DNA of 64,000 bases from contig NZ_KE383929.1 of assembly GCF_000422825.1 (NCBI RefSeq), positions 558,001 through 622,000 on the forward strand, given 5' to 3'. How positions within the stretch are numbered: position 1 is the stretch's first letter; every line of letters begins with the position of its first letter. The notes beneath the pieces were generated by a model. That model saw only the letters and a program-made list of their open reading frames with translations, was not told the origin of the DNA and searched no databases. Below, piece after piece: positions 9,076 to 19,979 of this stretch. Both the position numbers and the translations under genes were made by a program. Source of the DNA: Nocardioides insulae DSM 17944. GTDB taxonomy: Bacteria; Actinomycetota; Actinomycetes; Propionibacteriales; Nocardioidaceae.

Positions 9076-9573
9076 ATGGAGCCGAAGCGGATCATCCAGC
9101 GGGGCCTGTGGTTCGAGGAGTTCGAGGTGGGTGCCATCTATGAGCACCGGCCCGGTCGCACCGTGACAGAGGCCGACAACGTCTTGTTCACCACGCTCAC
9201 GATGAACACCCAGCCGCTCCACCTCGACGCTCACGAGAGCGCTCAGCAGGGTCCGTTCCACGAACGGCTGGTGAACTCGATGTTCACCCTCTCCACCCTG
9301 GTCGGGCTGTCGGTGGCGCAGTTGACCCAGGGCACCATCGTCGCCAACCTCGGCTTCTCCGAGGTCTCCTTCCCTGCACCGGTCAGACATGGCGACACGC
9401 TCTATGCCGAGACCATCGTCGTGGACAAGCGGCCCTCGTCCAGCCGGCCCGGTGAGGGGATCGTGAGTCTGGAGCACCTGGCCCGCAACCAGGACGGCGT
9501 CGTGGTCGCGAAAGCGGTCAGGAAGACGCTCGTGCGGATGCGTCCCGCCGACTCCTCGGGGGTCAGCGCATGA
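9076..9573 (+). CDS. MaoC-like hotdog-fold (R)-specific hydratase
   Basis: 165 residues from ATG 9076; GTG 8980, overlapping the previous stop as GTGA, would add a low-complexity 32-residue extension and cannot be excluded. A single hotdog domain with the MaoC signature region FTTLTMNTQPLHLDAHES. It corresponds by position to Rv2499c. In this operon it is the candidate 3-methylglutaconyl-CoA hydratase, since no crotonase-type LiuC is encoded nearby. The citE-like gene overlaps its stop by ATGA (9570-9573). Confidence 0.82.
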   Translation: MEPKRIIQRGLWFEEFEVGAIYEHRPGRTVTEADNVLFTTLTMNTQPLHLDAHESAQQGPFHERLVNSMFTLSTLVGLSVAQLTQGTIVANLGFSEVSFPAPVRHGDTLYAETIVVDKRPSSSRPGEGIVSLEHLARNQDGVVVAKAVRKTLVRMRPADSSGVSA

Positions 9574-10405
9574 CCGCGTGGGCGCCCGGCCCGGCCTGGC
9601 TCTTCTGCCCGGCCAGCCGCCCCGACCGGTACGCCAAGGCTCTGGGCGTGGCCGACGTCGTGATCCTCGATCTCGAGGACGCCGTCGCTCCCGCCGACCG
9701 GCCGGCGGCCCGTGCCGCCCTGCGCGACCTCGCCCGGCGCGGAGAGTTCGACCCGGAGCGCACGGTGGTGCGCGTCAACGGCGCCGGCACCGACGACCAC
9801 GCCCCTGATCTCGAGGCGACCGCAGCCGCCGGGGTGCGCCGGGTGATGCTGGCCAAGAGCGAGGACGCCGCGGTGGTCGCCGCCCTCCCGCATGAGGTGG
9901 TGCTCCTGGTGGAGACACCACGCGGGATCGAGTACGCCGCCGACCTGGCCGCTCCCGACAACGTCGTCGCCCTGATGTGGGGAGCCGACGACCTGGTCGC
10001 GGGACTGGGCGGCACCGCCAGCCGAAGGCCCGACGGCAGCTACCGCGACGTCGCCCGGTATGCCCGTTCCCGCGCGCTGGTGGCGGCCAAGACGCACGGC
10101 CGACTGGCGCTCGACGCGGTGCACATGGACATCCCCGACATCGACGGACTCGGCGCCGAGTGCGAGGACGCGGTCGCCGTCGGCTTCGACGCCACGGTCG
10201 CGATCCACCCCTCCCAGGTGGGCGTCATCCGCGCGGCGTACACGCCTGACGCCGAGCGCGTCACGTGGGCGCAGCGGCTCCTCGACCATGTCGGCGAGGA
10301 TCGAGGCGTGACCACCTTCGAGGGCCGGATGGTCGACGGGCCGATCTACCTCCAGGCCGAGCGGGTCCTCCGGCTCGCCGCCGCCACCTCAGGACAGGAG
10401 CACTG

Positions 10406-10406
<1 letters not shown>
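9570..10406 (+). CDS. citE: CitE-type HpcH/HpaI-family beta-hydroxyacyl-CoA lyase
   Basis: 278 residues, TIM barrel. Metal and substrate residues lie in [24 protein letters not shown] and [13 protein letters not shown]; a late [16 protein letters not shown] motif is typical of CitE-like lyases. No citrate lyase alpha or gamma subunit gene is present, so this is not citrate lyase. The orthologous position in M. tuberculosis holds Rv2498c, reported as a beta-hydroxyacyl-CoA lyase in leucine catabolism and itaconate breakdown. Here it would cleave an HMG-CoA-type product, replacing canonical HMG-CoA lyase. It overlaps both neighbours (ATGA and TGATG), so translation is tightly coupled. Confidence 0.85.
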
Positions 10407-11962
<1,556 letters not shown>

Positions 11963-11975
11963 CCGAGGAGCACCC

Positions 11976-13853
11976 ATGAAGCTCTCCACCCTGTTGATCG
12001 CCAACCGCGGCGAGATCGCCCTCCGCGTCATCCGCACCGCGCACCGGCTCGGTCTGAGCACCGTCGCCGTCCACACCGACATCGACGCCCGGGCTCCCCA
12101 CGTACGCGCGGCCGACCGGGCGATCCGGATCGGCAGCTACCTCGACATCGACGAGGTCGTCGCCGCAGCTGCTGAGGCCGATGCCGACGCGGTGCACCCC
12201 GGCTACGGCTTCCTCTCGGAGCGGGCTGCCTTCGCCGAGGCGCTCACCCGGGCCGGCATCACCCTGGTCGGGCCGAGTGCGTCGGTGATGGACAGGATGG
12301 GCCGCAAGGACGCCGCCCGCAGGATCGCAGCGGACGCCGGGGTGCCGGTGGTGCCCTCCTGGGAACCGGAGACCGACGGTGATCCGGCTGTCCCCGCCGA
12401 CGCTTTCCCGGTCCTGGTCAAGGCGGCCGCCGGCGGCGGCGGCAAGGGCATGCGCGTCGTCAGGGCGGCCGAGGACCTCCCCGAGGCGATGGCCGCGGCC
12501 CGTCGCGAGGCGGCCTCCGCGTTCGGGGACGACACCATGCTCGTGGAGAAGTACGTCGAGCACGGCCGTCATCTCGAGGTCCAGGTGATGGCCGACGCGC
12601 ACGGCAACGTCTTGCACCTGTGGGAGCGCGACTGCTCCCCCCAGCGCCGCCATCAGAAGGTGCTCGAGGAGGCGCCCGCGCCCACCATCGACGAGCAGAC
12701 CCGTCGGCGACTCACCGGGGCGGCGGTCGATCTCGCCCGCTCGGTCGGCTATCTCGGCGCCGGCACCGTCGAGTTCCTTCTCGACACCGCCACCGGCGAC
12801 TTCTACTTCCTGGAGATGAACACCCGCCTCCAGGTGGAGCATCCGGTCACCGAGGCGATCACCGGGCTCGACCTGGTCGAACTGCAACTCCTCGTCGCCG
12901 ACGGTCAGCCACTGCCGATCGGCCAGGCCGAGGTGCGCCGGGAGGGGCACGCCATCGAGGCCCGGGTCTATGCCGAGGACGCCTTCGGCGGCTTCCTCCC
13001 CCAGGCCGGGCACGCGTCGTACGTCTCGTGGCCGACCACCGACACCGACCTGGTCCGGATCGGGGCCCGGGTGCGGGTCGACCACGCCCTGGAGAGCGGG
13101 CAGGTCGTGAGCACGTCCTACGACCCCATGCTGGGCAAGGTCATCGTGCACGCCCCCGACCGGGAGAGTGCCCGCATCGGGCTGGTCGCGGCGCTGGAGG
13201 ACACCGCCATCCACGGTCTCACCACCAACACCGGGTTCCTCCGCGCGCTTGTCGCCTCGACGCCGTTCCGCGATGCTGCTGTCGACACGGCCTGGCTGGA
13301 CGACCCCACCCGGCTCGCGGAGCAGCTTCCGGCGCCCGACCCCGCCCCCGCCCGTGAACTCGCGGCCTGGGCGCTCCACCTGTCCGAGCGGCGCACCGAC
13401 GGCGTCTTCGCCTCCGACGGCTTCCGCGCCGGCGGTCCGGCCGCACCCGTGGTCGTGCAACTCGACGAGGCGGTCACCCTGACCGGCGATCAGCCCTCCC
13501 CACCGGTCGCCACGATCACACCCGACGTGGTCGAGCTGGTCCTGCACGGTCAGCGGTTCGCCTTCGACCGGCCCGACCCCGCTCGGCCCCACCAGGCAGG
13601 CGCCGGTGACGGCACCATCACGGCCCCGATGCCCGGCACCGTCCTGGGGATCGAGGTCAACGTCGGTGACGAGGTCGTGGAGGGGCAGGTCGTCGCCGTC
13701 ATCGAGGCGATGAAGATGGAGCTGACCCTGCGAGCGCCTTTCGACGGCACCGTCACCGCGGTCGACGCCGGCCCCGGCGAGCAGATCGCGCTCGGAGCAC
13801 TGGTGGCCGAGGTCGCCCCCCTCTCCGCCGCCGGGTCGGCCGAGAGCGCGTGA
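11976..13853 (+). CDS. accA1: Methylcrotonyl-CoA carboxylase biotin-carboxylase/BCCP (alpha) subunit, AccA1-like
   Basis: 625 residues from ATG 11976 with GAGGAG 7 nt upstream. Domains: biotin carboxylase N (1-115, IANRGEIALRVIRTAHRLG), ATP-grasp (about 115-330, KAAAGGGGKGMRVV and FLEMNTRLQVEHPVTE), biotin carboxylase C (to about 445), a variable linker, and a biotinyl domain with VIEAMKME; the biotinylated lysine is K580. It carboxylates its own biotin with bicarbonate and ATP and passes CO2 to the AccD1 subunit. It is last in the catabolic operon; the next gene starts 74 bp later with its own -10. Confidence 0.93.
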   Translation: MKLSTLLIANRGEIALRVIRTAHRLGLSTVAVHTDIDARAPHVRAADRAIRIGSYLDIDEVVAAAAEADADAVHPGYGFLSERAAFAEALTRAGITLVGPSASVMDRMGRKDAARRIAADAGVPVVPSWEPETDGDPAVPADAFPVLVKAAAGGGGKGMRVVRAAEDLPEAMAAARREAASAFGDDTMLVEKYVEHGRHLEVQVMADAHGNVLHLWERDCSPQRRHQKVLEEAPAPTIDEQTRRRLTGAAVDLARSVGYLGAGTVEFLLDTATGDFYFLEMNTRLQVEHPVTEAITGLDLVELQLLVADGQPLPIGQAEVRREGHAIEARVYAEDAFGGFLPQAGHASYVSWPTTDTDLVRIGARVRVDHALESGQVVSTSYDPMLGKVIVHAPDRESARIGLVAALEDTAIHGLTTNTGFLRALVASTPFRDAAVDTAWLDDPTRLAEQLPAPDPAPARELAAWALHLSERRTDGVFASDGFRAGGPAAPVVVQLDEAVTLTGDQPSPPVATITPDVVELVLHGQRFAFDRPDPARPHQAGAGDGTITAPMPGTVLGIEVNVGDEVVEGQVVAVIEAMKMELTLRAPFDGTVTAVDAGPGEQIALGALVAEVAPLSAAGSAESA

Positions 13854-13914
13854 GCGTCACGGTGCGACTCGGGGGTGATCGGCGTGTGGTGCTCGCTCGG
13901 CGAGGACGACGCGC

Positions 13915-13920
13915 CAGGAT
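13915..13920 (+). promoter_or_regulatory. -10 (CAGGAT) of the GerMN lipoprotein gene, leaderless
   Basis: CAGGAT lies 7 nt before ATG 13928 with no Shine-Dalgarno. This favours that start over upstream in-frame ones. Confidence 0.45.
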
Positions 13921-13927
13921 GGGCGGC

Positions 13928-14944
13928 ATGTCTGTTGAGACGCCGAGCAAGCGCCGGCTCGCCCTGGCGCTCCTGGCCGCGGGTGCAACCCTGACCGCGT
14001 GCGGGGGCGACCCCTCGACCGCCGAGGACACCCCCGGGGCGAGCCCCACCAGCCAGGCACCGGGACAGGCCGGGTCAGCGACCCCGCGCGAGACCCCGAG
14101 CGACTCCCCCGGCGAGACCCAGGCTCCGACGGAGACTTCGGCTAGCTCCACTGCACCCACCGGGGCGGCCTCGAGCGGCTCCGCGGCCGCCGACGACGAC
14201 GCGACCCCGGGGGCAGCCACCGCCCCGATCTACTACGTCGGCGACACCCCGATGGGACCGCGTCTGTACCGCGAGTTCCAGGTGGTCGGGGGCGGCGATG
14301 TCGCAGCCTCGGCCCTGGACGCGCTCGCCAACGGCGTACCCACCGACCCCGACTACTCCACCCTGGTCCCTCCCGGCGAGGTGCTCTCCGTGCAGCAGCG
14401 GGGCGGACGGATCCGGATCGTGGTGGCGAAGGACTCGGTCTGGCCGGAGCGTGGCACGCTCACGCCCAAGCAGGCCAGGCTCGCCGCCCAATCCGTGGTC
14501 TACACCGTCCAGGGAGCGCTCGGCACCCGTCGGCCGGTGGAGGTGATCGTCCGGGGCGCGGCGACTCCTACGACGCTCTTCGGTTTCGACACCTCCGGGG
14601 GACTCTCCGCGGCACCTGAGCTGAAGGTGCTCTCCCTGGTCAACATCACCTCGCCCGCCCAGGGTCAGAGCGTGCCCGCCTCGACCATCACCGCCGAGGG
14701 GCGGGCGAGCTCGTTCGAGGCCACCGTCCCCTGGGAGGTGCAGGACGACTCGGGCAAGGTGGTCGCCCGGGGCTCGGGCACCGCGGAGGGCTGGATGGGA
14801 CGGCTCTATCCCTGGACCGTCCGCGTCGATCTGGGCCGGCTCGATCCGGGCACCTACACCTTCATCGCGCGCACGGACGACCCGACGGGTGGTCAGGAGG
14901 GCCCGGGGCCCTTCGAGGACTCCAAGACCATCACCGTGCGCTGA
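13928..14944 (+). CDS. GerMN/Gmad2-domain lipoprotein
   Basis: 338 residues. A lipoprotein signal is clear: basic N-region SKRRLALALLAAG and lipobox LTAC with Cys at residue 25. A Ser/Thr/Pro-rich linker (about 30-98) is followed by a GerMN domain (about 98-225, from APIYYVGDTPMGPRLYREF) and a Gmad2 immunoglobulin-like domain (about 240-335). GerMN proteins occur in actinobacterial cell envelopes, sometimes with two-component sensors (LpqB type); here no kinase is adjacent. The gene converges on rsmE with only 6 bp between stops. Function beyond envelope attachment is unknown. Confidence 0.85.
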   Translation: MSVETPSKRRLALALLAAGATLTACGGDPSTAEDTPGASPTSQAPGQAGSATPRETPSDSPGETQAPTETSASSTAPTGAASSGSAAADDDATPGAATAPIYYVGDTPMGPRLYREFQVVGGGDVAASALDALANGVPTDPDYSTLVPPGEVLSVQQRGGRIRIVVAKDSVWPERGTLTPKQARLAAQSVVYTVQGALGTRRPVEVIVRGAATPTTLFGFDTSGGLSAAPELKVLSLVNITSPAQGQSVPASTITAEGRASSFEATVPWEVQDDSGKVVARGSGTAEGWMGRLYPWTVRVDLGRLDPGTYTFIARTDDPTGGQEGPGPFEDSKTITVR

Positions 14945-14950
14945 GCGCGC

Positions 14951-15691
14951 TCACGCCCACCGCGGCGTACGGGCCAGCAGTGCGGCGACCGCCACCACAC
15001 CCGCCGTGGAGGTGCGCAGCACCTCGGCGCCGAGCTTGACCGTCTGGGCTCCGACCGCCTCGAAGGCGGCGATCTCCTCGGCTGTGAGACCGCCCTCGGG
15101 CCCGACGACCACCACGATCCGACCGCTCTCGGGCACCGGGACCGACGCGAGGGCGACCGCGCCCTCCTCGTGCAGGACCACCGCGAGGTCGGCGTCCGCG
15201 GCGAGGTCGACGGCCTGCTGGGTGTCGTGCAGGCCGCTCACCTCGGGGTGGTGGGCTCGCCGGGACTGCTTGGCCGCCTCCCTGGCGGTGGACTGCCACT
15301 TCGCCCGGGATCTGGTCGCCCGCTCCCCCTTCCAGACCGCGACCGAGCGGGCCGCCGCCCAGGGAACAATCCGGGCACACCCGACCTCGGTGAGCACCTC
15401 CACGGCCAACTCGCCACGATCGCCCTTGGGCAGGGCCTGGATCACTGTCACGGCGGGGTCCGGCTCCGGAGAGTGCTCCACGTGGGTGAGGGTGACCGAG
15501 AGCCGACGCTTCCCGGTCTCGGCGACCTCGCCGACCGCCGCGGTTCCGGCGCCGTCGGTGAGCATCACCTGCTCACCGACCCGCAACCGACGTACGGCGA
15601 CCGCGTGGTGCGCCTCGTCGCCCTCCAGGGTGACGGTCTCGCCGGGCGCCACTCCGGCCAGTGAAGGACTCAGGTGGACCGGGAGCGACAT
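14951..15691 (-). CDS. rsmE: 16S rRNA (uracil1498-N3)-methyltransferase RsmE
   Basis: 246 residues. The N-terminal PUA-like domain includes DEAHHAVAVRRLRVGE. The C-terminal SPOUT methyltransferase has a deep-knot motif VVVVGPEGGLTAEEIAAFEA and a LGAEVLRTSTAGVVAVAAL end, both diagnostic. It methylates U1498 in the 30S decoding region. Start ATG 15691 lies 10 bp after dnaJ stops, in the hrcA-dnaJ-rsmE cluster. Confidence 0.95.
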   Translation of the reverse strand: MSLPVHLSPSLAGVAPGETVTLEGDEAHHAVAVRRLRVGEQVMLTDGAGTAAVGEVAETGKRRLSVTLTHVEHSPEPDPAVTVIQALPKGDRGELAVEVLTEVGCARIVPWAAARSVAVWKGERATRSRAKWQSTAREAAKQSRRAHHPEVSGLHDTQQAVDLAADADLAVVLHEEGAVALASVPVPESGRIVVVVGPEGGLTAEEIAAFEAVGAQTVKLGAEVLRTSTAGVVAVAALLARTPRWA

Positions 15692-15701
15692 GGCCGGCCT
15701 C

Positions 15702-16874
15702 TCAGTGCCCGTTGAACGCGTCGCGGAGCTTGCCGAAGAAACCGTGGCCACCCTGCTTGAGGTTGCCCGTGGGAGTGTCCTCGCCGCGGAGCTCGGCGAG
15801 CTGGCGCAGCAGGTCCTGCTGGGCGTCGTCGAGCCGGGTGGGAGTCTCCACGGCCACGGTCACGACCAGATCACCGCGGCCGCCACGCAGTCCGGGCACG
15901 CCACGAGCCTTGAGCACGGTGTCCTGGCCCGACTGGGTGCCCGGCTTCACCTCGAGGTCGAAGGAGGTCTCCAGCCCCTCGGTGTCAGGCGTCTCCCCTG
16001 CCACCAGGTCGGCCTCGAGGGTCGGCAGGGTGAGGGTGGTGCCGAGGGCCGCCGCGGTCATCGGCAGCGTGACCGTGCAGTGCAGGTCGTTGCCGTGCCG
16101 CACGAAGGTGGGGTGCTTGGCCACGTGGATCTCGACGTACAGGTCCCCCGCGGGGCCGCCACCGGGCCCGACCTCGCCCTGCTCGGCGAGTTGCACGCGG
16201 GTGCCGGTGTCGACGCCTGCCGGGATCTTCACGGTGAGGGTACGACGCGAGCGGACCCGACCGTCACCGGAGCACTCCCGGCAGGGGTCGGGGATGATGC
16301 TGCCGAAGCCTCGGCAGGCCGCGCACGGCCGCAGGGTGCGCACCTCGCCGAGGAAGGACCGCTGCACCTGGGCGACCTCACCGGCTCCGTGACACGTCTC
16401 GCACGGCACCGGGTGGGTGCCCGACGCGGTGCCCTCGCCCTGGCACAGGGTGCAGAGGACCGCAGTGTCGACCTTCAGCTCCCGGGTGACGCCGAAGGCA
16501 GCCTCGGCCAGGTCGATGTCGAGCCGGATCAGGGCGTCCTGGCCACGGCGTACGCGCGGACGCGGGCCGCGGCCGGCGCCGGTCCCACCGGCCGCCCCGC
16601 CGAAGAAGGCGTCCATGATGTCGGTGAAGGAGAAACCGGCGCCCTGGCCGAAGCCACCGGCCCCGCCGAACGGGTCGCCGCCCCGGTCGTAGGCCGCCCG
16701 CTTCTGCGGGTCGGAGAGCACCTCGTAGGCGTGCGAGATCTCCTTGAACTTCTCCTCGGCCTCGGGACCGGGATTGACGTCGGGGTGGTACTGCCGGGCC
16801 AGCTTGCGGTAGGCCTTCTTGATGGTGGCGTCGTCGGCGTCGCGGTCGATGCCGAGGAGCTCGTAGGGGTCCAA
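15702..16874 (-). CDS. dnaJ: Molecular chaperone DnaJ
   Basis: 390 residues. J-domain with HPD at 30-32, a Gly/Phe-rich linker ([14 protein letters not shown]), four CxxCxGxG-type zinc repeats ([32 protein letters not shown]) and C-terminal substrate domains. It stimulates DnaK ATPase and delivers unfolded clients. The start is TTG at 16874: an in-frame TAG lies 12 nt upstream and no ATG or GTG intervenes, so TTG is forced, with AGGAAGAG upstream as ribosome-binding site. Linked to hrcA as the second actinobacterial dnaJ (DnaJ2 type). Confidence 0.95.
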   Translation of the reverse strand: MDPYELLGIDRDADDATIKKAYRKLARQYHPDVNPGPEAEEKFKEISHAYEVLSDPQKRAAYDRGGDPFGGAGGFGQGAGFSFTDIMDAFFGGAAGGTGAGRGPRPRVRRGQDALIRLDIDLAEAAFGVTRELKVDTAVLCTLCQGEGTASGTHPVPCETCHGAGEVAQVQRSFLGEVRTLRPCAACRGFGSIIPDPCRECSGDGRVRSRRTLTVKIPAGVDTGTRVQLAEQGEVGPGGGPAGDLYVEIHVAKHPTFVRHGNDLHCTVTLPMTAAALGTTLTLPTLEADLVAGETPDTEGLETSFDLEVKPGTQSGQDTVLKARGVPGLRGGRGDLVVTVAVETPTRLDDAQQDLLRQLAELRGEDTPTGNLKQGGHGFFGKLRDAFNGH

Positions 16875-16981
16875 CGTCTTCTCTTCCTAGTTCCGGTGCG
16901 AGTTCGGATGCCGGCCCGAGGTGGGCGGCCGGTTCACGTGGTCGGGATCGGTCTGGTGGCGGACCGGTCGGTGCGGATGTC

Positions 16982-18007
16982 TCACGACTCGTCGAGGATC
17001 TTGGAGACGTAGCGGGCGACGGCGCGCACCGCGCCCATCGTGCCGGGGTAGTCCATCCTGGTCGGGCCGACCACTCCCAGGGTCGCGAGAGCCTCGTCGC
17101 GCGGACCGTAACCGGTCGCGATCACTGAGGTCGAGGACAACTCCTCGTAGGGTCCCTCGGCCCCGATCCGCACGGTCAGCGCTCCACCGGCACTGGCCTC
17201 GCCCATCAGTTTGAGCAGGACGACGTGCTCCTCGAGGGCCTCCAGCAGCGGTCCGACCGCGGTGGTGAAGCTGTCGCCGTACCTGGCGAGGTTGGCGGTG
17301 CCGCCCACCGCGATCCGCTCGTCGGAGCGGTGGTCGACCATCGCCTCGGTCAGGGCATCCACGACCGCGCTGGTCGCGCCGGCGCCGGCCGGGTCGGCCT
17401 CCTCGGCGAGTTCCTTGAGCAACCTGGCCGCCTCGGCGATCACGCCCCCCTGAGCCACCTGATTGAGCTGGGTGCGCAGGTCGGCGAGCGCCTCGTCGTC
17501 GAAGTCGTCGGCGACCTCCACGACGCGCTGCTCCACACGGCCCGTCGAGAGGATCAGCACGACCAGCAGGCGGGTGTCGGTGAGCGAGACCAGCTCGATG
17601 TGCCGCACGGTCGAGCGGGCCAGGGTGGGGTACTGGACGACGGCGACCTGATGGGTCAGCTGGGACAGCACGCGGACCGAGCGCTGGACGACGTCGTCGA
17701 GGTCGACCGCCCCGTCCAGGAAGCTGGAGATGGCGCGGCGCTCGGCCGAGCTCATCGGCTTGACCGTGGTCAGGCGATCGACGAAGAGTCGGTAGCCCTT
17801 GTCGGTGGGCACCCGGCCGGCACTGGTGTGCGGCTGGTGGATGTAGCCCTCGTCCTCGAGGGCCGCCATGTCGTTGCGGACCGTCGCCGGCGAGACTCCG
17901 AGGCGGTGCCGCTCGACCAGGGTCTTGGATCCGACAGGCTCCGAGGTGGAGACGTAGTCCTGCACGATCGCCCGGAGTACGGCGAGTCTCCGGTCATCCT
18001 GCTGCAC
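16982..18007 (-). CDS. hrcA: Heat-inducible transcription repressor HrcA
   Basis: 341 residues. Winged-helix DNA-binding domain ([16 protein letters not shown] to [20 protein letters not shown]) followed by a GAF-like HrcA domain. It represses chaperone genes by binding CIRCE. GTG 18007 is chosen because AGGAGG lies 9 nt upstream and the family starts at this point; a GTG at 18058 is inside the CIRCE element and is not a plausible start. The CIRCE at 18052-18078 implies autoregulation of hrcA-dnaJ. Confidence 0.96.
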   Translation of the reverse strand: MQQDDRRLAVLRAIVQDYVSTSEPVGSKTLVERHRLGVSPATVRNDMAALEDEGYIHQPHTSAGRVPTDKGYRLFVDRLTTVKPMSSAERRAISSFLDGAVDLDDVVQRSVRVLSQLTHQVAVVQYPTLARSTVRHIELVSLTDTRLLVVLILSTGRVEQRVVEVADDFDDEALADLRTQLNQVAQGGVIAEAARLLKELAEEADPAGAGATSAVVDALTEAMVDHRSDERIAVGGTANLARYGDSFTTAVGPLLEALEEHVVLLKLMGEASAGGALTVRIGAEGPYEELSSTSVIATGYGPRDEALATLGVVGPTRMDYPGTMGAVRAVARYVSKILDES

Positions 18008-18051
18008 GCTGCTGCACCTCCTGATCGGGCCGGCCGGATCATCGGTCGATG

Positions 18052-18078
18052 TTGGCACTCAATACCCCGGAGTGCCAA
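18052..18078. promoter_or_regulatory. CIRCE element (HrcA operator)
   Basis: TTGGCACTC-N9-GAGTGCCAA, a perfect 9-bp inverted repeat. It differs from the consensus TTAGCACTC/GAGTGCTAA by one base per arm, and the change is symmetric, so pairing is kept. It lies 45 bp upstream of the hrcA start. Confidence 0.95.
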
Positions 18079-18159
18079 TGCTACAGCCCGGCCCCCCACC
18101 CCGACCCAGCCGAGGTGTCCGAGTGTTGCGCGCCACATGCCGTCGACTGGGACCATCGC

Positions 18160-18178
18160 ATAGGTTAGGCTCACCTTA
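18160..18178. promoter_or_regulatory. DtxR/IdeR-type iron box upstream of DUF2470 gene
   Basis: ATAGGTTAGGCTCACCTTA matches 16 of 19 positions of the consensus TTAGGTTAGGCTAACCTAA. It is 41 bp before ATG 18219, where a DtxR-family repressor would block transcription when iron is replete. Confidence 0.8.
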
Positions 18179-18218
18179 GTGAGTAGCAGTTGATCCGACT
18201 TCCCTGAGAGGTATCACC

Positions 18219-18926
18219 GTGCAGGTCGCCGACACGATCCGCCTCGCCGCCGAGGCGCGCAGCATTCTCTCCTGCCCCGCCCAGGTGGAGCTTGTCGTCG
18301 ACGGCGTCCCCCTCGAGGGCGACGAGCGTACGTCGATGCGCGAGGCCGGCGCCGTGCCCACCTTCACCTGCGCCCTGGACGGACCGCTCTCCTTCGCGGG
18401 CGCCGCCGGTCACGAGGCCCTGCTCACCATCCACTCCGGCCTGGGCACACCGGGGTCACCGGCGCGTCGCACGACCCTGCGCGTCGCCGGGTCGCTGCGC
18501 ACGATCGGACGGGAGGCCTGCACCTGCTGCGATGAGATCCGTGACCTGGTCGGCCTCGATGTCACCTATGCCCTGCTGGTGCGCTCCTCACCCGACGGTG
18601 CGCCCGAGGAGCGGATGCGGGTGCCGCTGGCGGAGTTCCGCTCGGACGTGCACCAGCTCAACGACGGCTACCTGCTCCGCTCGGCGGAGCACGCCAACCT
18701 GTGTCACCAGGAGGAACTGCGCCGGGCGGTCTCGCACCGCCAGCAGGTGCGCCTCCGCGAGATCGTCGGGGTCCAGCTCTCCGGGCTGACCCGCGACTCG
18801 GTGGCAGTGGACTGGGTGGATCTCGACGGAGCCCACCGGATGCACCTGGACTTCCCGCATCCGGCCGTCACCACCGAAGAACTCGGGATGCTGCTTCGCC
18901 ACGAGCTGCACCCGGGCATCTGCTGA
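18219..18926 (+). CDS. DUF2470-domain protein, iron-regulated (haem-utilisation-like)
   Basis: 235 residues. The C-terminal about 85 residues form a DUF2470 domain (DVHQLNDGYLLRSAEHANL to MLLRHELHPGIC). DUF2470 is found at the end of HugZ-type haem oxygenases and as stand-alone actinobacterial proteins. The N-terminal half resembles a split-barrel fold (LSCPAQVELVVDGVPLEGDE) and carries an unusual CTCC. The iron box immediately upstream supports a role in iron or haem metabolism. Haem-degrading activity is not shown by any recognisable catalytic motif. Confidence 0.75.
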   Translation: MQVADTIRLAAEARSILSCPAQVELVVDGVPLEGDERTSMREAGAVPTFTCALDGPLSFAGAAGHEALLTIHSGLGTPGSPARRTTLRVAGSLRTIGREACTCCDEIRDLVGLDVTYALLVRSSPDGAPEERMRVPLAEFRSDVHQLNDGYLLRSAEHANLCHQEELRRAVSHRQQVRLREIVGVQLSGLTRDSVAVDWVDLDGAHRMHLDFPHPAVTTEELGMLLRHELHPGIC

Positions 18927-19026
18927 ACCCGGCCTGACCTCACCCGCCCGCGGACACGGACCGCGGGACACCCCAGCGGGCAGGGCTGGCCCGCACCGGC
19001 CTCAAGGGGGATGGCCGGTCCGGGCA

Positions 19027-19032
19027 TAGGGT
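19027..19032 (+). promoter_or_regulatory. -10 (TAGGGT) of MBL hydrolase gene, leaderless
   Basis: TAGGGT lies 6 nt before GTG 19039 with no Shine-Dalgarno. Confidence 0.5.
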
Positions 19033-19038
19033 GACGGC

Positions 19039-19896
19039 GTGAGGTCAGCCGGGTTCAGCGAGATATCCGACCGGGTGTGGCTGCTGCGGCACCCCTGGTG
19101 CGAGGTCAACCTCACCGTGGTCGGGGGCCAGGACGGACTGGTCGTCATCGACACACTCCCCTCCTCCGGCGCCGCGGACGACCTGGTGCCGCTTCTGCGC
19201 CGGCTCCCCGGCGAGGTGGTCGCCCTGGTCAACACCCACTGGCACGTCGACCACTGCTTCGGCAACCACCGACTCCGCGAGGAGTACGCCGGGGTGCCCG
19301 TCCACGCCCACGAGCAGGCGGCCGAGGAACTGCGCGAACATGCCGAGGAGGGTCGTACCGAAGCCCTCGGCACCGCCCCCGACGACGCCGCGCGCGAGGA
19401 CCTGCGGCGGACCCCGGTCCTGCTGCCGGACCGGCTGTTCTCCTCGGTGGCCGTGATCGACCTGGGCGATCGCCGCCTCGAACTCCTGCACCCCGGCCGC
19501 GGGCACACCGCCGGCGACCTGGTGGTGACCGTGCCGGAGGCGGACGTCCTCGTCGCGGGCGACCTCGTCGAGGAGTCCGGGCCACCGGCGTACGGGCCCG
19601 ACTCCTTCCCGCTGGAGTGGCCGCTCAGCCTCGACCTCGTCCTCGGCCTGCTCGGCCCCGACACGGTGGTCCTGCCCGGGCACGGCGCCCCGGTCGGGCG
19701 CGAGTTCGTGCTGGAGCAGCGCGCCTCCCTCGGCGTGGTCGCCGAGACGATCCGCCACCTGGCCGGGGAGGGACTCGACGCGGACGCCGCGCTCGAGGCG
19801 GCCGAATGGCCGTTCCCCGCCGCCACCCTGCGCGACGCCGTACGCCGCGGCTTCGCCCACCTGCCGCGCTCGCAGAAGCGGCTGCCGCTGATCTGA
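19039..19896 (+). CDS. Metallo-beta-lactamase-fold hydrolase
   Basis: 285 residues. The metal site HWHVDH lies near residue 72 (VNTHWHVDHCFGNHRL), with further ligands at HPGRGHTAGDLVV and a terminal VLPGHGAPVG. The short form is similar to glyoxalase II-like or quorum-quenching-like MBL hydrolases; the substrate is unknown. GTG start with a -10 six bases upstream. It is followed after 83 bp by the DUF3097 gene. Confidence 0.85.
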   Translation: MRSAGFSEISDRVWLLRHPWCEVNLTVVGGQDGLVVIDTLPSSGAADDLVPLLRRLPGEVVALVNTHWHVDHCFGNHRLREEYAGVPVHAHEQAAEELREHAEEGRTEALGTAPDDAAREDLRRTPVLLPDRLFSSVAVIDLGDRRLELLHPGRGHTAGDLVVTVPEADVLVAGDLVEESGPPAYGPDSFPLEWPLSLDLVLGLLGPDTVVLPGHGAPVGREFVLEQRASLGVVAETIRHLAGEGLDADAALEAAEWPFPAATLRDAVRRGFAHLPRSQKRLPLI

Positions 19897-19965
19897 TCGC
19901 CGGCTGGGGCCGGCGGATGGGTCACACCCCGCGCGTCGCGGCACCGGTGGAGGGCCCCGCTGGGC

Positions 19966-19971
19966 TACGGT
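19966..19971 (+). promoter_or_regulatory. -10 (TACGGT) of DUF3097 gene, leaderless
   Basis: TACGGT is 8 nt before GTG 19980. This supports GTG 19980 over the upstream ATG 19917. Confidence 0.45.
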
Positions 19972-19979
19972 CGCTCGTC

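Noticed and set aside
18008-18058. Upstream extension of HrcA from GTG 18058
   Set aside because: The start would be inside the CIRCE element, and AGGAGG supports GTG 18007.
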